Of a DNA stretch of 64,000 bases, positions 29,751 through 37,434 are shown piece by piece; within the stretch, counting starts at the first letter, position 1; every line of letters begins with the position of its first letter. The stretch covers positions 186,001 through 250,000 of the forward strand of contig NZ_JAKIKU010000003.1 in the NCBI RefSeq assembly GCF_023283985.1, given 5' to 3'. The translations under genes were made by a program, and so were the position numbers. A model generated the notes under the pieces. That model was not told the DNA's origin. It was given only the letters and a program-made list of their open reading frames with translations, and made no database searches. Source of the DNA: Shewanella electrodiphila (GTDB lineage Bacteria > Pseudomonadota > Gammaproteobacteria > Enterobacterales > Shewanellaceae).

Positions 29751-29781
29751 GAGTGAAGTGAGTGAAGTGAAGTGAAGTGAA
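29751..29781. repeat. Short tandem array of GTGAA/AGTGA pentamers
   Basis: Five to six copies of a GAAGT-type pentamer with one 4-bp-offset unit, directly after the DUF4386 stop. A simple-sequence tract prone to slippage. Confidence 0.75.
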
Positions 29782-30004
29782 CTTATTTTAAGTTAAGAAG
29801 TGCGCTCTTCGTCAAATGCTAAGGCCGCACTTTTAAAATGTTTAATATCAAAAAAGATACCCAATTGATTTTGCAGCCTTGAAAGAGTGATAATCAGCAG
29901 GATTTCGTTATTAAATGTATATAAAGCAAGAATAAAGCGATACAGAGTATATAAAAAATGCCCGCTTAGTCGCTCTTAAAGGTGCAGGTTAGGTATTTTG
30001 ACGT

Positions 30005-30436
30005 TTACCTATACAAACTAAATTTTTTGGTGAATTCCCGTAAAATTTCAGTATCACCAAATAAGCACACACCGAGATATTCTAAGTCTGCTTCTTTAGT
30101 TTCATTGGTCCTTTGCTGTTGTACTAAAGAACCACCTTCAATCATCGAACTGGAAAAGTCTGTAAACTTAATATCTCGACTTATGGCTTCCTCGCGCACT
30201 TTACGAAGTTTATTGGAGTTATCCGCTTTTAACACAATAAAAGGATAATGAGATAAGTTCGGGTGCAAATTCCCATCCATGTCATGGTAATCAATATACT
30301 GAGTTTCACTATCATCTAGCTGACTTGCAAGACCTACACTCAAGTGACCTAAAACATTCAGCGACCTGCCAAGTTCCATCTTTTTACTCAAAACCGCTAT
30401 GAATCGTTTCTGACTTTCATCTGGTAAATTTGACAT
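30005..30436 (-). CDS. DUF2000-family protein
   Basis: The 143-residue soluble protein begins MSNLPDESQKRFIAVLSKKMELGRSLNVLGHLSVGL, followed by YIDYHDMDGNLHPNLSHYPFIVLKADN, as in DUF2000 proteins, whose fold resembles peptidyl-tRNA hydrolase II. AAGGAA lies before the ATG. No function is established. Its first 35 or so bases and ribosome site recur upstream of the next gene (31589-31674), so part of it was once duplicated. Confidence 0.8.
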   Translation of the reverse strand: MSNLPDESQKRFIAVLSKKMELGRSLNVLGHLSVGLASQLDDSETQYIDYHDMDGNLHPNLSHYPFIVLKADNSNKLRKVREEAISRDIKFTDFSSSMIEGGSLVQQQRTNETKEADLEYLGVCLFGDTEILREFTKKFSLYR

Positions 30437-30553
30437 AACATTTCCTTGTTAATTGATAGGTGAACACAAGTGATATATCGCATCATTATAAATCCCAACT
30501 CCGCAGTGATATATCACTTAAAGATCAAGGTTATATAAGAACTGATTATTGAT

Positions 30554-31498
30554 TTAATGCACCAAGTTTACTTTTTTACCTGCTCGCCACATGAGTATGA
30601 AAAACATCATAAAATAAATAGGTGTTTCCACAAAGGTGTCATATGTGAGCCACTGTTCTTCAGTTAATTGACTTGCTACACAATAATTTAACCCAGCCAT
30701 ACATAAACCAATAAATGCTAAACCTATGACAAAGAATCTATGTTGAATAGGTGAGTTTAAATAGCGCTCAAAACGAGTTCCAAAGTAACCACCTTTATTA
30801 AACACGCCATCGATTATTAACGCTGATGCACTGAGTATTCCCATGAATGTGCCTTTGAGTTGAACTAAAAACTCACTTTGAAATGCAAACGAGAATATCG
30901 CTGATACGAAGAGCATTATTGTTCCGAACACTGCAAATCCACCAAGTAAATCGGCTTTTACAAAGCGTTGAATAATAACAAGTGCTAACCCTAAAAATAC
31001 ACCCGTAAATGCAGCCATGACTAAATCGCCAGTAACTTTCGCTACTAAGAAAAATACAGCACCTATGCCTATATCCGCGACAATAGAGGGTTTGTTTCTC
31101 CGCCATTTTTCACTTTGAAGCATTCTTTTTTCAGTTGCCTCTGGTGTTTGATCAGAAACACTCAGTTTTGCGAGTTTTTTAGTGGCAAAGTGAATATCTT
31201 TACCTGGATGACTTTGATAAATTAAATCAGTACCTTCCCTAACCTCGATACCGACACTAAACCAATTAAAGTAGCCAACTGATACGTGCACGGGTTTTGT
31301 TTCGTTGCCTGCTTGACTGGTCGATTGAAACTTATGCACAACTACTTTGACAGCTCCGTTGAATGAATCTGAACATTGGTCTATTAGATTCCCATTGCAA
31401 AATAGTTCAGATGTATAAGAAGTAAGTGTAAATGAGTACTTCACTTCATAGTCATCACCGTTATATTGAAAAGGCCGTTTGTAAGTCCATAATCGCAT
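30554..31498 (-). CDS. Membrane protein with YciB/septation-protein-A-like C-terminal domain
   Basis: The 314-residue product starts at the ATG with AGGG 8 bp upstream, followed by MRLWTYKRPFQYNGDDY; 27 earlier codons of the frame are dropped. The first 140 residues are a soluble beta-rich domain with repeated V/Y strands. The C-terminal half has about five membrane segments with GVFNKGGYFGTRFERYL and VKADLLGGFAVFGTIML, resembling YciB/IspZ proteins. A fused soluble N-domain is not usual for YciB. Membrane location is clear; the family call is moderate. Confidence 0.65.
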   Translation of the reverse strand: MRLWTYKRPFQYNGDDYEVKYSFTLTSYTSELFCNGNLIDQCSDSFNGAVKVVVHKFQSTSQAGNETKPVHVSVGYFNWFSVGIEVREGTDLIYQSHPGKDIHFATKKLAKLSVSDQTPEATEKRMLQSEKWRRNKPSIVADIGIGAVFFLVAKVTGDLVMAAFTGVFLGLALVIIQRFVKADLLGGFAVFGTIMLFVSAIFSFAFQSEFLVQLKGTFMGILSASALIIDGVFNKGGYFGTRFERYLNSPIQHRFFVIGLAFIGLCMAGLNYCVASQLTEEQWLTYDTFVETPIYFMMFFILMWRAGKKVNLVH

Positions 31499-31588
31499 CG
31501 TCATCACCCTGATTTTTCCTATTTTTATTTTTTTTCTATCATCTAGCAAACTAGCATGGGCTGCACTTAAGAGCTCCAATAGGATCCG

Positions 31589-31660
31589 TTACTGCCTAGT
31601 TTCTAATTTATTAAGAGCCTCTATGAATCGTTTCTGACTTTCATCTGGAAAATTTGACAT
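31589..31660 (-). pseudogene. Truncated second copy of the DUF2000 gene start
   Basis: On the minus strand AAGGAAATGTT-ATG is followed by MSNFPDESQKRFIEALNKL and then a stop after 23 codons. The first 13 codons and the ribosome site match the intact DUF2000 gene at 30436 almost base for base (one substitution in about 52 bp). The two copies flank the membrane protein gene, so a duplication with later deletion is likely. Confidence 0.75.
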
Positions 31661-31975
31661 AACATTTCCTTGTTGAGGCTCATTTTGAGACATTTAGCCA
31701 GCCTTGTTGAAGCATGAACAAACTTTGAAATAAACTACTTGAAAATTCTGATCTTTCATTTTCAATAAATTGATTCACTTTCAATAAATTGATGCAATTT
31801 TAATACTTGATATTTATGTATTCCATTGTTCTGCCACGCACGCCCTTCACTGGTAATACTATTAAAAAATAGCAAAATAAATAGATGGCCTCTAACAATT
31901 TTGGTTCTCGTTTTCGCCAGACTCTTGCTTATCCCAGAATTAGACGACCCTTGTTATCCATTTTTTACGCTGTTT
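31661..31975. other. Non-coding, no gene seen
   Basis: About 315 bp of AT-rich DNA between the truncated duplicate and the acetyltransferase gene. A short direct repeat TTCAATAAATTGAT occurs at about 31766 and 31785. No other structure. Confidence 0.5.
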
Positions 31976-32431
31976 TTAGATAACAGACTTAACTGACAGT
32001 GCTACTTTTCTAATACCGTGGGCTGGCGTCCACCTTTTAAATTCGATAAAGCCATGTTTCTTATATAAATTAATTGCTGGTATATTTACTACAGCAGTTT
32101 CTACAACAGCTTCTGAAAACTCAATTTTTTCTAGAACAAAGCTTACCAATTGACCAGCAATACCTTTCCTAAAGTAATTGGGGTCAACAGTTAAACTATT
32201 TATATCTAAGTGCTGGTCTTCCATTACAATCTCTATAACTCCAGCTACGCATTCATTTTTAATAAATCCATAAAACTGTGTTTTTGAATTTTCTATATTT
32301 TTAATACTTCGGAATAGGGGCGGAAAATCAAGAGTGCCTATAAGATGAGCTTCAACTTGATATGATCGTTGAAAAACAGTGAAAATCTGGTTTGCTACTT
32401 TTTCATCCGAATTATCAAGTTTTCTAATCAT
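31976..32431 (-). CDS. GNAT-family N-acetyltransferase
   Basis: The 151-residue product shows the acetyl-CoA binding motif A as LTVDPNYFRKGIAGQLVSFVLEKI (R-x-x-G-x-A/G pattern) and a C-terminal INLYKKHGFIEFKR motif B. The protein acetylates a small molecule or protein with acetyl-CoA; the acceptor cannot be inferred. AGG precedes the ATG by about 8 bp. The gene stands alone on the minus strand, between the duplicated region and a DoxX-like gene. Confidence 0.85.
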   Translation of the reverse strand: MIRKLDNSDEKVANQIFTVFQRSYQVEAHLIGTLDFPPLFRSIKNIENSKTQFYGFIKNECVAGVIEIVMEDQHLDINSLTVDPNYFRKGIAGQLVSFVLEKIEFSEAVVETAVVNIPAINLYKKHGFIEFKRWTPAHGIRKVALSVKSVI

Positions 32432-32564
32432 AATATGCCTAAATCAAACATTTTCGTTACTCTCTAATATCGCAATAAGCGGCAAATATATAGTTGGCTA
32501 AAATCTTGAGGTAAGTGAAACAGCCAAACCTACTTTTCGATTATTCTTCTTGTTATATATATAC

Positions 32565-32942
32565 TTAGCTCTGACTAGATTGCTTTAAATTATTTAATAA
32601 AATAAGACTTAAACCGATAATGGGAATATTGGTTGTTATAGGGTTGAAAGCTTCTATTAATAGCTGAGGCTGTATAACTGCGACAAATAGCAATAAACCA
32701 ATAAGTGCATAAATGTTAAGTAAAACAATCAACTTAGAGCGGTAAAAAACAAATAAAATAATGCCGAATATCACTTCGATAATACCAGCAGATTTTGTAA
32801 TGTGATAAGACACATCGTCTGAAAAACCAATGCTTGCTGTCATTAATTGTTCGAGCGGAGCAATATGGATTAACTTTGGGAATATTCCATGATAAAACCA
32901 ACTAAAGCTGACTATATAGCGGGCTATTTGAATAGATGACAA
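32565..32942 (-). CDS. DoxX-like membrane protein, TTG start
   Basis: The 125-residue product has four hydrophobic segments. The first carries ARYIVSFSWFYHGIFPKLIHI, and the second follows the DDVSYHITKSAGIIEVIFGIILF segment, as in DoxX-like proteins. The start is a TTG with AAGGAAG 7 bp upstream; no ATG or GTG gives the first helix. Function unknown. Confidence 0.72.
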   Translation of the reverse strand: MSSIQIARYIVSFSWFYHGIFPKLIHIAPLEQLMTASIGFSDDVSYHITKSAGIIEVIFGIILFVFYRSKLIVLLNIYALIGLLLFVAVIQPQLLIEAFNPITTNIPIIGLSLILLNNLKQSSQS

Positions 32943-33233
32943 CGACTTACTTCCTTGTATTTATAACTGTCTATTAGTGAGATTTCAGATAAACATATTC
33001 AATCATCTCTCGTGCAAAATGATTACTAATAGGTATATTCTTCATTAATTTCAATACGCTATCAGCATATCGCCTCAGAATCAATTATCCCTTTTGGGGA
33101 AGCCAATAATTTAGTTAACCGAGAATTAGCACTTCTCGTTATACAAGCGTAACTATTCTATAAAACACACAATATCAATAGGTTATAATTTAACACAAAG
33201 TGAAAATGAAATTTTAAGATAACATACCAAGAA
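32943..33233. other. Non-coding, AT-rich
   Basis: About 290 bp upstream of the DoxX-like gene with no gene or hairpin that stands out. Confidence 0.5.
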
Positions 33234-33392
33234 TCAAAGTGGCCAAGTTTGTAGCAAGAGAATAAAACTGTTTGAAGGTTCAAAATCTAGGGTAAAGTAC
33301 AAGAAGTAATCATAGTCATTAAGCAAATCATTTTTAGAAAACAGACTTATGACAAATACATTAAGAGATAGACAATAGAAACTGATAATTAA

Positions 33393-33448
33393 AAACAGAT
33401 AGATAGAAACAAATAGATAGGAACAAATAGATAGGAACAGATAAACAA
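33393..33448. repeat. Four tandem 14-bp units downstream of tRNA-Ser
   Basis: AAACAGATAGATAG, AAACAAATAGATAG, GAACAAATAGATAG and the partial GAACAGATAAACAA lie head to tail, ending 21 bp from the tRNA 3' end. It resembles the arrays at 22846 and 27841 in unit length but not in sequence. Confidence 0.8.
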
Positions 33449-33469
33449 AAAATATTTTGCGAGAAAATT

Positions 33470-33557
33470 TGGCGGTGACGGAGAGATTCGAACTCTCGAA
33501 GGGTTGCCCCTTACACACTTTCCAGGCGTGCTCCTTCAGCCACTCGGACACGTCACC
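33470..33557 (-). tRNA. serT-like: tRNA-Ser (anticodon GGA), with encoded CCA
   Basis: The 88-nt gene on the minus strand folds as a class II tRNA. The acceptor stem GGTGACG pairs with CGTCACC, followed by G and an encoded CCA. The anticodon loop reads CTGGAAA, giving anticodon GGA (plus-strand 33521-33523). The long variable arm and the T arm with GTTCGAATC are visible. It reads serine UCC/UCU codons. The gene symbol is descriptive only. Confidence 0.97.
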
Positions 33558-33755
33558 ATTTCAAATTTTTATCTTGTAGCAATTCCAACAAACACCAAAT
33601 ACTGATTAGTCAATTTAGATATTGATATCAAGATGTTCGTGAACGGACGGTACTTTACGCAAATGCGCATAGTGGGTCAAGAGAAAATCCCCTATTCCCA
33701 TTCTATTGCGCATTTGCTGCTCAAAATGGTTTCAAACTGAGGTGATTAACGCTGT

Positions 33756-34388
33756 TTATGCCATCAAAGTTGGGAACAAGCCTTTTAAGCCCGCTGCTAC
33801 AACCTCAATGCCTATGGATAACATCAGAAGACCCATCAGACGGGTAATGACGTTAATACCTGTGGTACCTAATATTTTAAAAATCACAGGTGCAAGTCTA
33901 AATAAACCAAAGCTCATGAAGCCAAAGACCACCACCGTTATCGACATACCGATTAAATCGACCATCTTATTATTATCAGATGCAAATACAATCACCGAAC
34001 TAATGGCTCCTGGGCCTGCCATTAATGGCAATGCTAATGGCACTACTGCCACTGACTCCATCCCTGACGCTTCACGATCTTCTTCTTGATTTCGCTTTAC
34101 TGGACTTAATTTACCTTGCAGCATCGACATCGCAATGATTGCAATCAAGCTACCACCAGCGATTCTGAACGCTGACAGTGAAATACTGAACATATTTAAA
34201 ATATGCTGACCGATAAATATCGTCACCAATAAAATCACGACAACCGCAAAGTTAGCGACTTTGCCTGTATGGTTCCGTTCGACCTCTGTTTGGTGACTGG
34301 TCAAGCTTACAAAAACCGGCAATAAACCCACCGGGTTAATGATGGCAACCAGTCCTAAGAAAAACTTAACGTAAAGCATGAAATCCAC
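33756..34388 (-). CDS. MarC-family (UPF0056, YchE-like) membrane protein
   Basis: The 210-residue product has six membrane segments and MarC-family stretches: FFLGLVAIINPVGLLPVFVSLT at the start, FRIAGGSLIAIIAMSML, and VVPLALPLMAGPGAISSVIVFAS with the conserved Pro/Gly segment. The GTG start has GAGGA 7 bp upstream; a TTG two codons earlier and an ATG three codons later are alternatives. Function of the family is not established despite the MarC name. It is monocistronic, with no terminator seen. Confidence 0.85.
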   Translation of the reverse strand: MDFMLYVKFFLGLVAIINPVGLLPVFVSLTSHQTEVERNHTGKVANFAVVVILLVTIFIGQHILNMFSISLSAFRIAGGSLIAIIAMSMLQGKLSPVKRNQEEDREASGMESVAVVPLALPLMAGPGAISSVIVFASDNNKMVDLIGMSITVVVFGFMSFGLFRLAPVIFKILGTTGINVITRLMGLLMLSIGIEVVAAGLKGLFPTLMA

Positions 34389-34394
34389 AAGCAA

Positions 34395-34777
34395 ATCCTC
34401 AAATTATATGGTTTTGTGGCCCAAAAAATAATCGCGCAACTTTACTGATTATTTGCTTTTTATCAAATGAGATTTTTTAAAACTTTGAGCCAGTTAATAA
34501 AAAATCTAATCTATGAATATATTCGCTTTTTCAAATTAGATTTACTTATGAAAAAGTATGCCTTGAATCACATTTCTGCCTTCATCCTTCATTTTCCACT
34601 CTTGTACAAAATAAACAACGTAGCCTTCATAGTGAAATTTAATTTCAATTAAAGGCGAAAATTAATATTTTTCAGCCTACAGAGTGCAACATTTGTTATA
34701 ATATTTCTCTTTCTGAATATAAATTACTGTTTAGCTTTTGTTTTCATTTTATTCAATACAGTACATTGAGGTTTCCC
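34395..34777. other. Non-coding leader region upstream of the possible small gene
   Basis: AT-rich. TATAAT at about 34698 could be a -10 box for the plus-strand small gene, but no good -35 hexamer stands at the usual distance. A 61-codon plus-strand frame here is a Phe/Leu/Ile-rich string and not convincing. Confidence 0.45.
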
Positions 34778-34942
34778 ATGGGTAAACGAAATAGAATCAG
34801 CCAAAAAAACGGTCAACGCAAAATTACTGGCTCTAGAAGAAGGTTAGCTTATTTTCTATGGATAACAAAAACCGGACATAAATGCCCGCCTACCGAGCTT
34901 AAAATAGCTGACGATAATAGCTTAAACTCAAACGCTATTTAA
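34778..34942 (+). CDS. Possible small basic protein, 54 residues
   Basis: ATG with GAGG 6 bp upstream opens a 54-codon frame ending in TAA. The product begins MGKRNRISQKNGQRKITGSRRR, strongly basic, then a short hydrophobic stretch (LAYFLWI), a lone Cys and an acidic end. A bidirectional terminator follows 45 bp later. Ribosome site, charge pattern and terminator favour a real gene; I recognise no family, and it could be chance. Confidence 0.45.
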   Translation: MGKRNRISQKNGQRKITGSRRRLAYFLWITKTGHKCPPTELKIADDNSLNSNAI

Positions 34943-34986
34943 CGACTCTATGATTAAGCTGTAAGATCCACTTTATAAAATCAGAC

Positions 34987-35021
34987 AAAAAAAAGAGATG
35001 CTTATTAGCATCTCTTTTTGT
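34987..35021. terminator. Bidirectional terminator for the small gene and the S9 peptidase
   Basis: AAAAAGAGATGCT pairs with AGCATCTCTTTTT around TATT, with A run on the left and T run on the right, placed between the two convergent transcripts. Confidence 0.88.
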
Positions 35022-35043
35022 TTAATCAGACGTGTTGGTATAA

Positions 35044-37104
35044 CTATTTTTTCTCAGTCCAACGATCCATCCAACCAAGTACGTTTTTGTACCATTGCTG
35101 CAAGTTATCTTGGTTCAGAATCCAATGGTTCTCATCTGGGAACATTAATAGTTCTGATGGGATATCGTTACGCTGCATGTAAGTAAACGCTGCTAAGCCT
35201 TGTCCATAAGGCACACGGTAATCTTTTTCACCGTGGATCACTAGCATTGGCGTTTTCCAGTTTTCAACATAGTTTACTGGGTTAAACTTCTCATACAGTT
35301 CTTTGTTTTCAGTGTAAGTACCACCGAACTCATACTCTGGGAACCATAATTCTTCAGTTACGTGATACATAGAACGCATATCAAATAAACCAGCATGGTT
35401 AACTAAACACTGGAAGCCGTCACTCCAATTACCTTGGAACCAGTTCATCATGTAACCGCCGTACGAACCACCTAATGCACAAGCGTTATCAGTATCTAGC
35501 CATTTCTGTTGTTGACCAACAGCTGCTAAGCCTTTTTGTAAATCTTCTAAAGGCTTACCGCCCCAATCTTTTGAGATTGAATCAGTAAATGCTTGGCCAT
35601 AACCAGTAGAGCCATGGAAGTCGACCATCACTACGCCATAACCTGCACCAGCCCATAGCTGCGCATTCCAGCGACCACTAAATGAATTACCAAACGATCC
35701 TTGTGGGCCGCCGTGAACTAAATAGGCAACAGGATACTTTTTACCAGACTCATAGTTAGCAGGCTTGATCCAGTAACCATGTACTGTCTCGTTGTTCCAA
35801 CCTTTAAAGTTAAACTGTTGGAATTCGCCAAATTGAATCTCAGCGAGTTTTTCTTCGTTTACGTTAGTTAAACGGGTTAGGTTTTCACCTTCTAGGCTGA
35901 TTTTGTATAAGTCACCTGGCTCTACCAATGATTTATTACTAAAGATGATGCCTGAATCAGTAACGGCTACAAGGCTGTTACTGCCGTCATTGTATAGTGG
36001 ACGTACATCACCAAACTGGGTGTTAACTTCAAAGATGCTAACTTGACCCACATCTTGCGCAGTGACATACAAGGTTCGGCCATCATCACTAAATGTCAGT
36101 GAGTGTGGGCTGCGATCCCACAGCGGTGCGACTTCTTTTTCAGCGCCTGTCACAGTGTCACGTAACATAATGCGGTAACGATCGGCTTCAAAACCAGGTT
36201 TGCTCATGGCTAAATACGCTAATTGGCGACCATCTTTTGAATACGTTGGCTGTGCATCCCATGCTAAGTTTTTCTCAGTTAGGTTTTCAGCTTCGCCGCC
36301 TGTTACTGGCACTTTCCATAAATCGTAATTTGTTGTCCAAGCTTGGTCTTTACTTGGCGCTTTTGCGCTATAAACAATATGCTTACCATCTGCAGTAAAT
36401 GTGACCTCTTCCATGCCTGAGAAAGGTTTTGGCGGGGTTTCAGTATCTAGACCTAAAGTAACATCAACCACATCTTTTACTGGCTTACCATTTAACTGGC
36501 CAACGAATAAATGATTACGGGCATGATCTTCCCATGTGTCCCAATGGCGAACCATCAACTGCTTGTATTCACGGCCTGTCGTCTTTTTGTTTTCTTCTTC
36601 TGCAATACGGTCAACAGTACAAGCTAAGTCCTTGCACTCTGGAAAGACACGCATGTTCATGACAACTTGTTTGCCGTCATTTGAAAGCTTGTAACCATTA
36701 ACGTCTAACGGTAAGTCTGTGACCTGCAAAGCTTCGCCGCCTGATAAAGACAAGTTATAAAGCTGACTTGAACCATCGCGCGCAGCAAGGAAGTAAATTG
36801 ATTTGTCGTCAACACTGAAGTTAACGTCATGCTCAGTCCCTTTATGGGAAGTAATTTGCACTGGTTTAGCATTTTTGTTGCTTAAGTCGAGAAGATAAAG
36901 ATCAGAACTACTCTCGCCTTGTTCATCAATGTGTTTAACTGCATAAACCAATTGAGTGCCATCATTTGACACTGCCGCAGAATGTAATTTGTTAAGTTTA
37001 ACGAGCTGCTGCACATTAAAAGGAGTTTTAGTTGGCTCTGCAGCTTGGACAGAAAGTGCAAGTCCTGCTGCGCCAAGCGCAAGTAGTAGCGACGACTTTT
37101 TCAT
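35044..37104 (-). CDS. Secreted S9-family prolyl oligopeptidase-type peptidase
   Basis: The 686-residue protein has a signal peptide (residues 1-21, ending VQA). An N-terminal beta-propeller region follows (about 25-420, WD/PD40-like repeats such as DVNFSVDDKSIYFLAARDGSSQLY). The C-terminal alpha/beta hydrolase domain carries the triad: Ser in GGSYGGYMMNW, Asp in HGEKDYRVPYGQ, His in DENHWI. This matches dipeptidyl or acylaminoacyl peptidases of subfamily S9C that degrade oligopeptides in the periplasm. It stands alone with a terminator. Confidence 0.92.
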   Translation of the reverse strand: MKKSSLLLALGAAGLALSVQAAEPTKTPFNVQQLVKLNKLHSAAVSNDGTQLVYAVKHIDEQGESSSDLYLLDLSNKNAKPVQITSHKGTEHDVNFSVDDKSIYFLAARDGSSQLYNLSLSGGEALQVTDLPLDVNGYKLSNDGKQVVMNMRVFPECKDLACTVDRIAEEENKKTTGREYKQLMVRHWDTWEDHARNHLFVGQLNGKPVKDVVDVTLGLDTETPPKPFSGMEEVTFTADGKHIVYSAKAPSKDQAWTTNYDLWKVPVTGGEAENLTEKNLAWDAQPTYSKDGRQLAYLAMSKPGFEADRYRIMLRDTVTGAEKEVAPLWDRSPHSLTFSDDGRTLYVTAQDVGQVSIFEVNTQFGDVRPLYNDGSNSLVAVTDSGIIFSNKSLVEPGDLYKISLEGENLTRLTNVNEEKLAEIQFGEFQQFNFKGWNNETVHGYWIKPANYESGKKYPVAYLVHGGPQGSFGNSFSGRWNAQLWAGAGYGVVMVDFHGSTGYGQAFTDSISKDWGGKPLEDLQKGLAAVGQQQKWLDTDNACALGGSYGGYMMNWFQGNWSDGFQCLVNHAGLFDMRSMYHVTEELWFPEYEFGGTYTENKELYEKFNPVNYVENWKTPMLVIHGEKDYRVPYGQGLAAFTYMQRNDIPSELLMFPDENHWILNQDNLQQWYKNVLGWMDRWTEKK

Positions 37105-37434
37105 TTGATGAAGTTCTCTTGTTATTTTTTGTTGTTGATATCAATCACATTCAATTTCTAAATAAATCAATTATGGCTAGCATCATCACAGTTTTATGAG
37201 GTGAAGTTAGCAGTCAGTTAGTGAACTGAAATGACTCTGTTTAAAAAATACTGCTAAGCACATTACCCAAACAAAAACGCTCAGGCAATAGAGGGGTTCA
37301 AAAAAATGAATCTATCTATTTCTGAGCGTGATTTTTTAAACAATTTGAGTGTTTAAGCAGCTATATAAGCACGTATGACAGCATTTATATATGTTTCCAT
37401 ATAAGCACTTAATTAAGCTAGTCAAATATCAACA
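37105..37434. other. Non-coding region between the S9 peptidase and fumarase genes
   Basis: 330 bp containing the peptidase promoter. CGCTCAG near 37279 and CTGAGCG near 37321 form a distant inverted repeat. AAGCTAGT/ACTAGCTT (37415-37441) overlaps the fumarase stop and may be a weak terminator without a T tract. Confidence 0.4.

Noticed and set aside
33234..33551. Minus-strand open frame of 105 codons over tRNA-Ser
   Set aside because: Its N-terminus is the translated tRNA gene, a known artefact, and the rest is low-complexity AT-rich DNA.
34467..34652. Plus-strand frame of 61 codons
   Set aside because: AT-driven Phe/Leu/Ile/Lys string, no ribosome site.
37131..37145. TTGATATCAA before the S9 peptidase as an FNR/EtrA site
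   Set aside because: FNR sites need four bases between the half-sites; here there are none.
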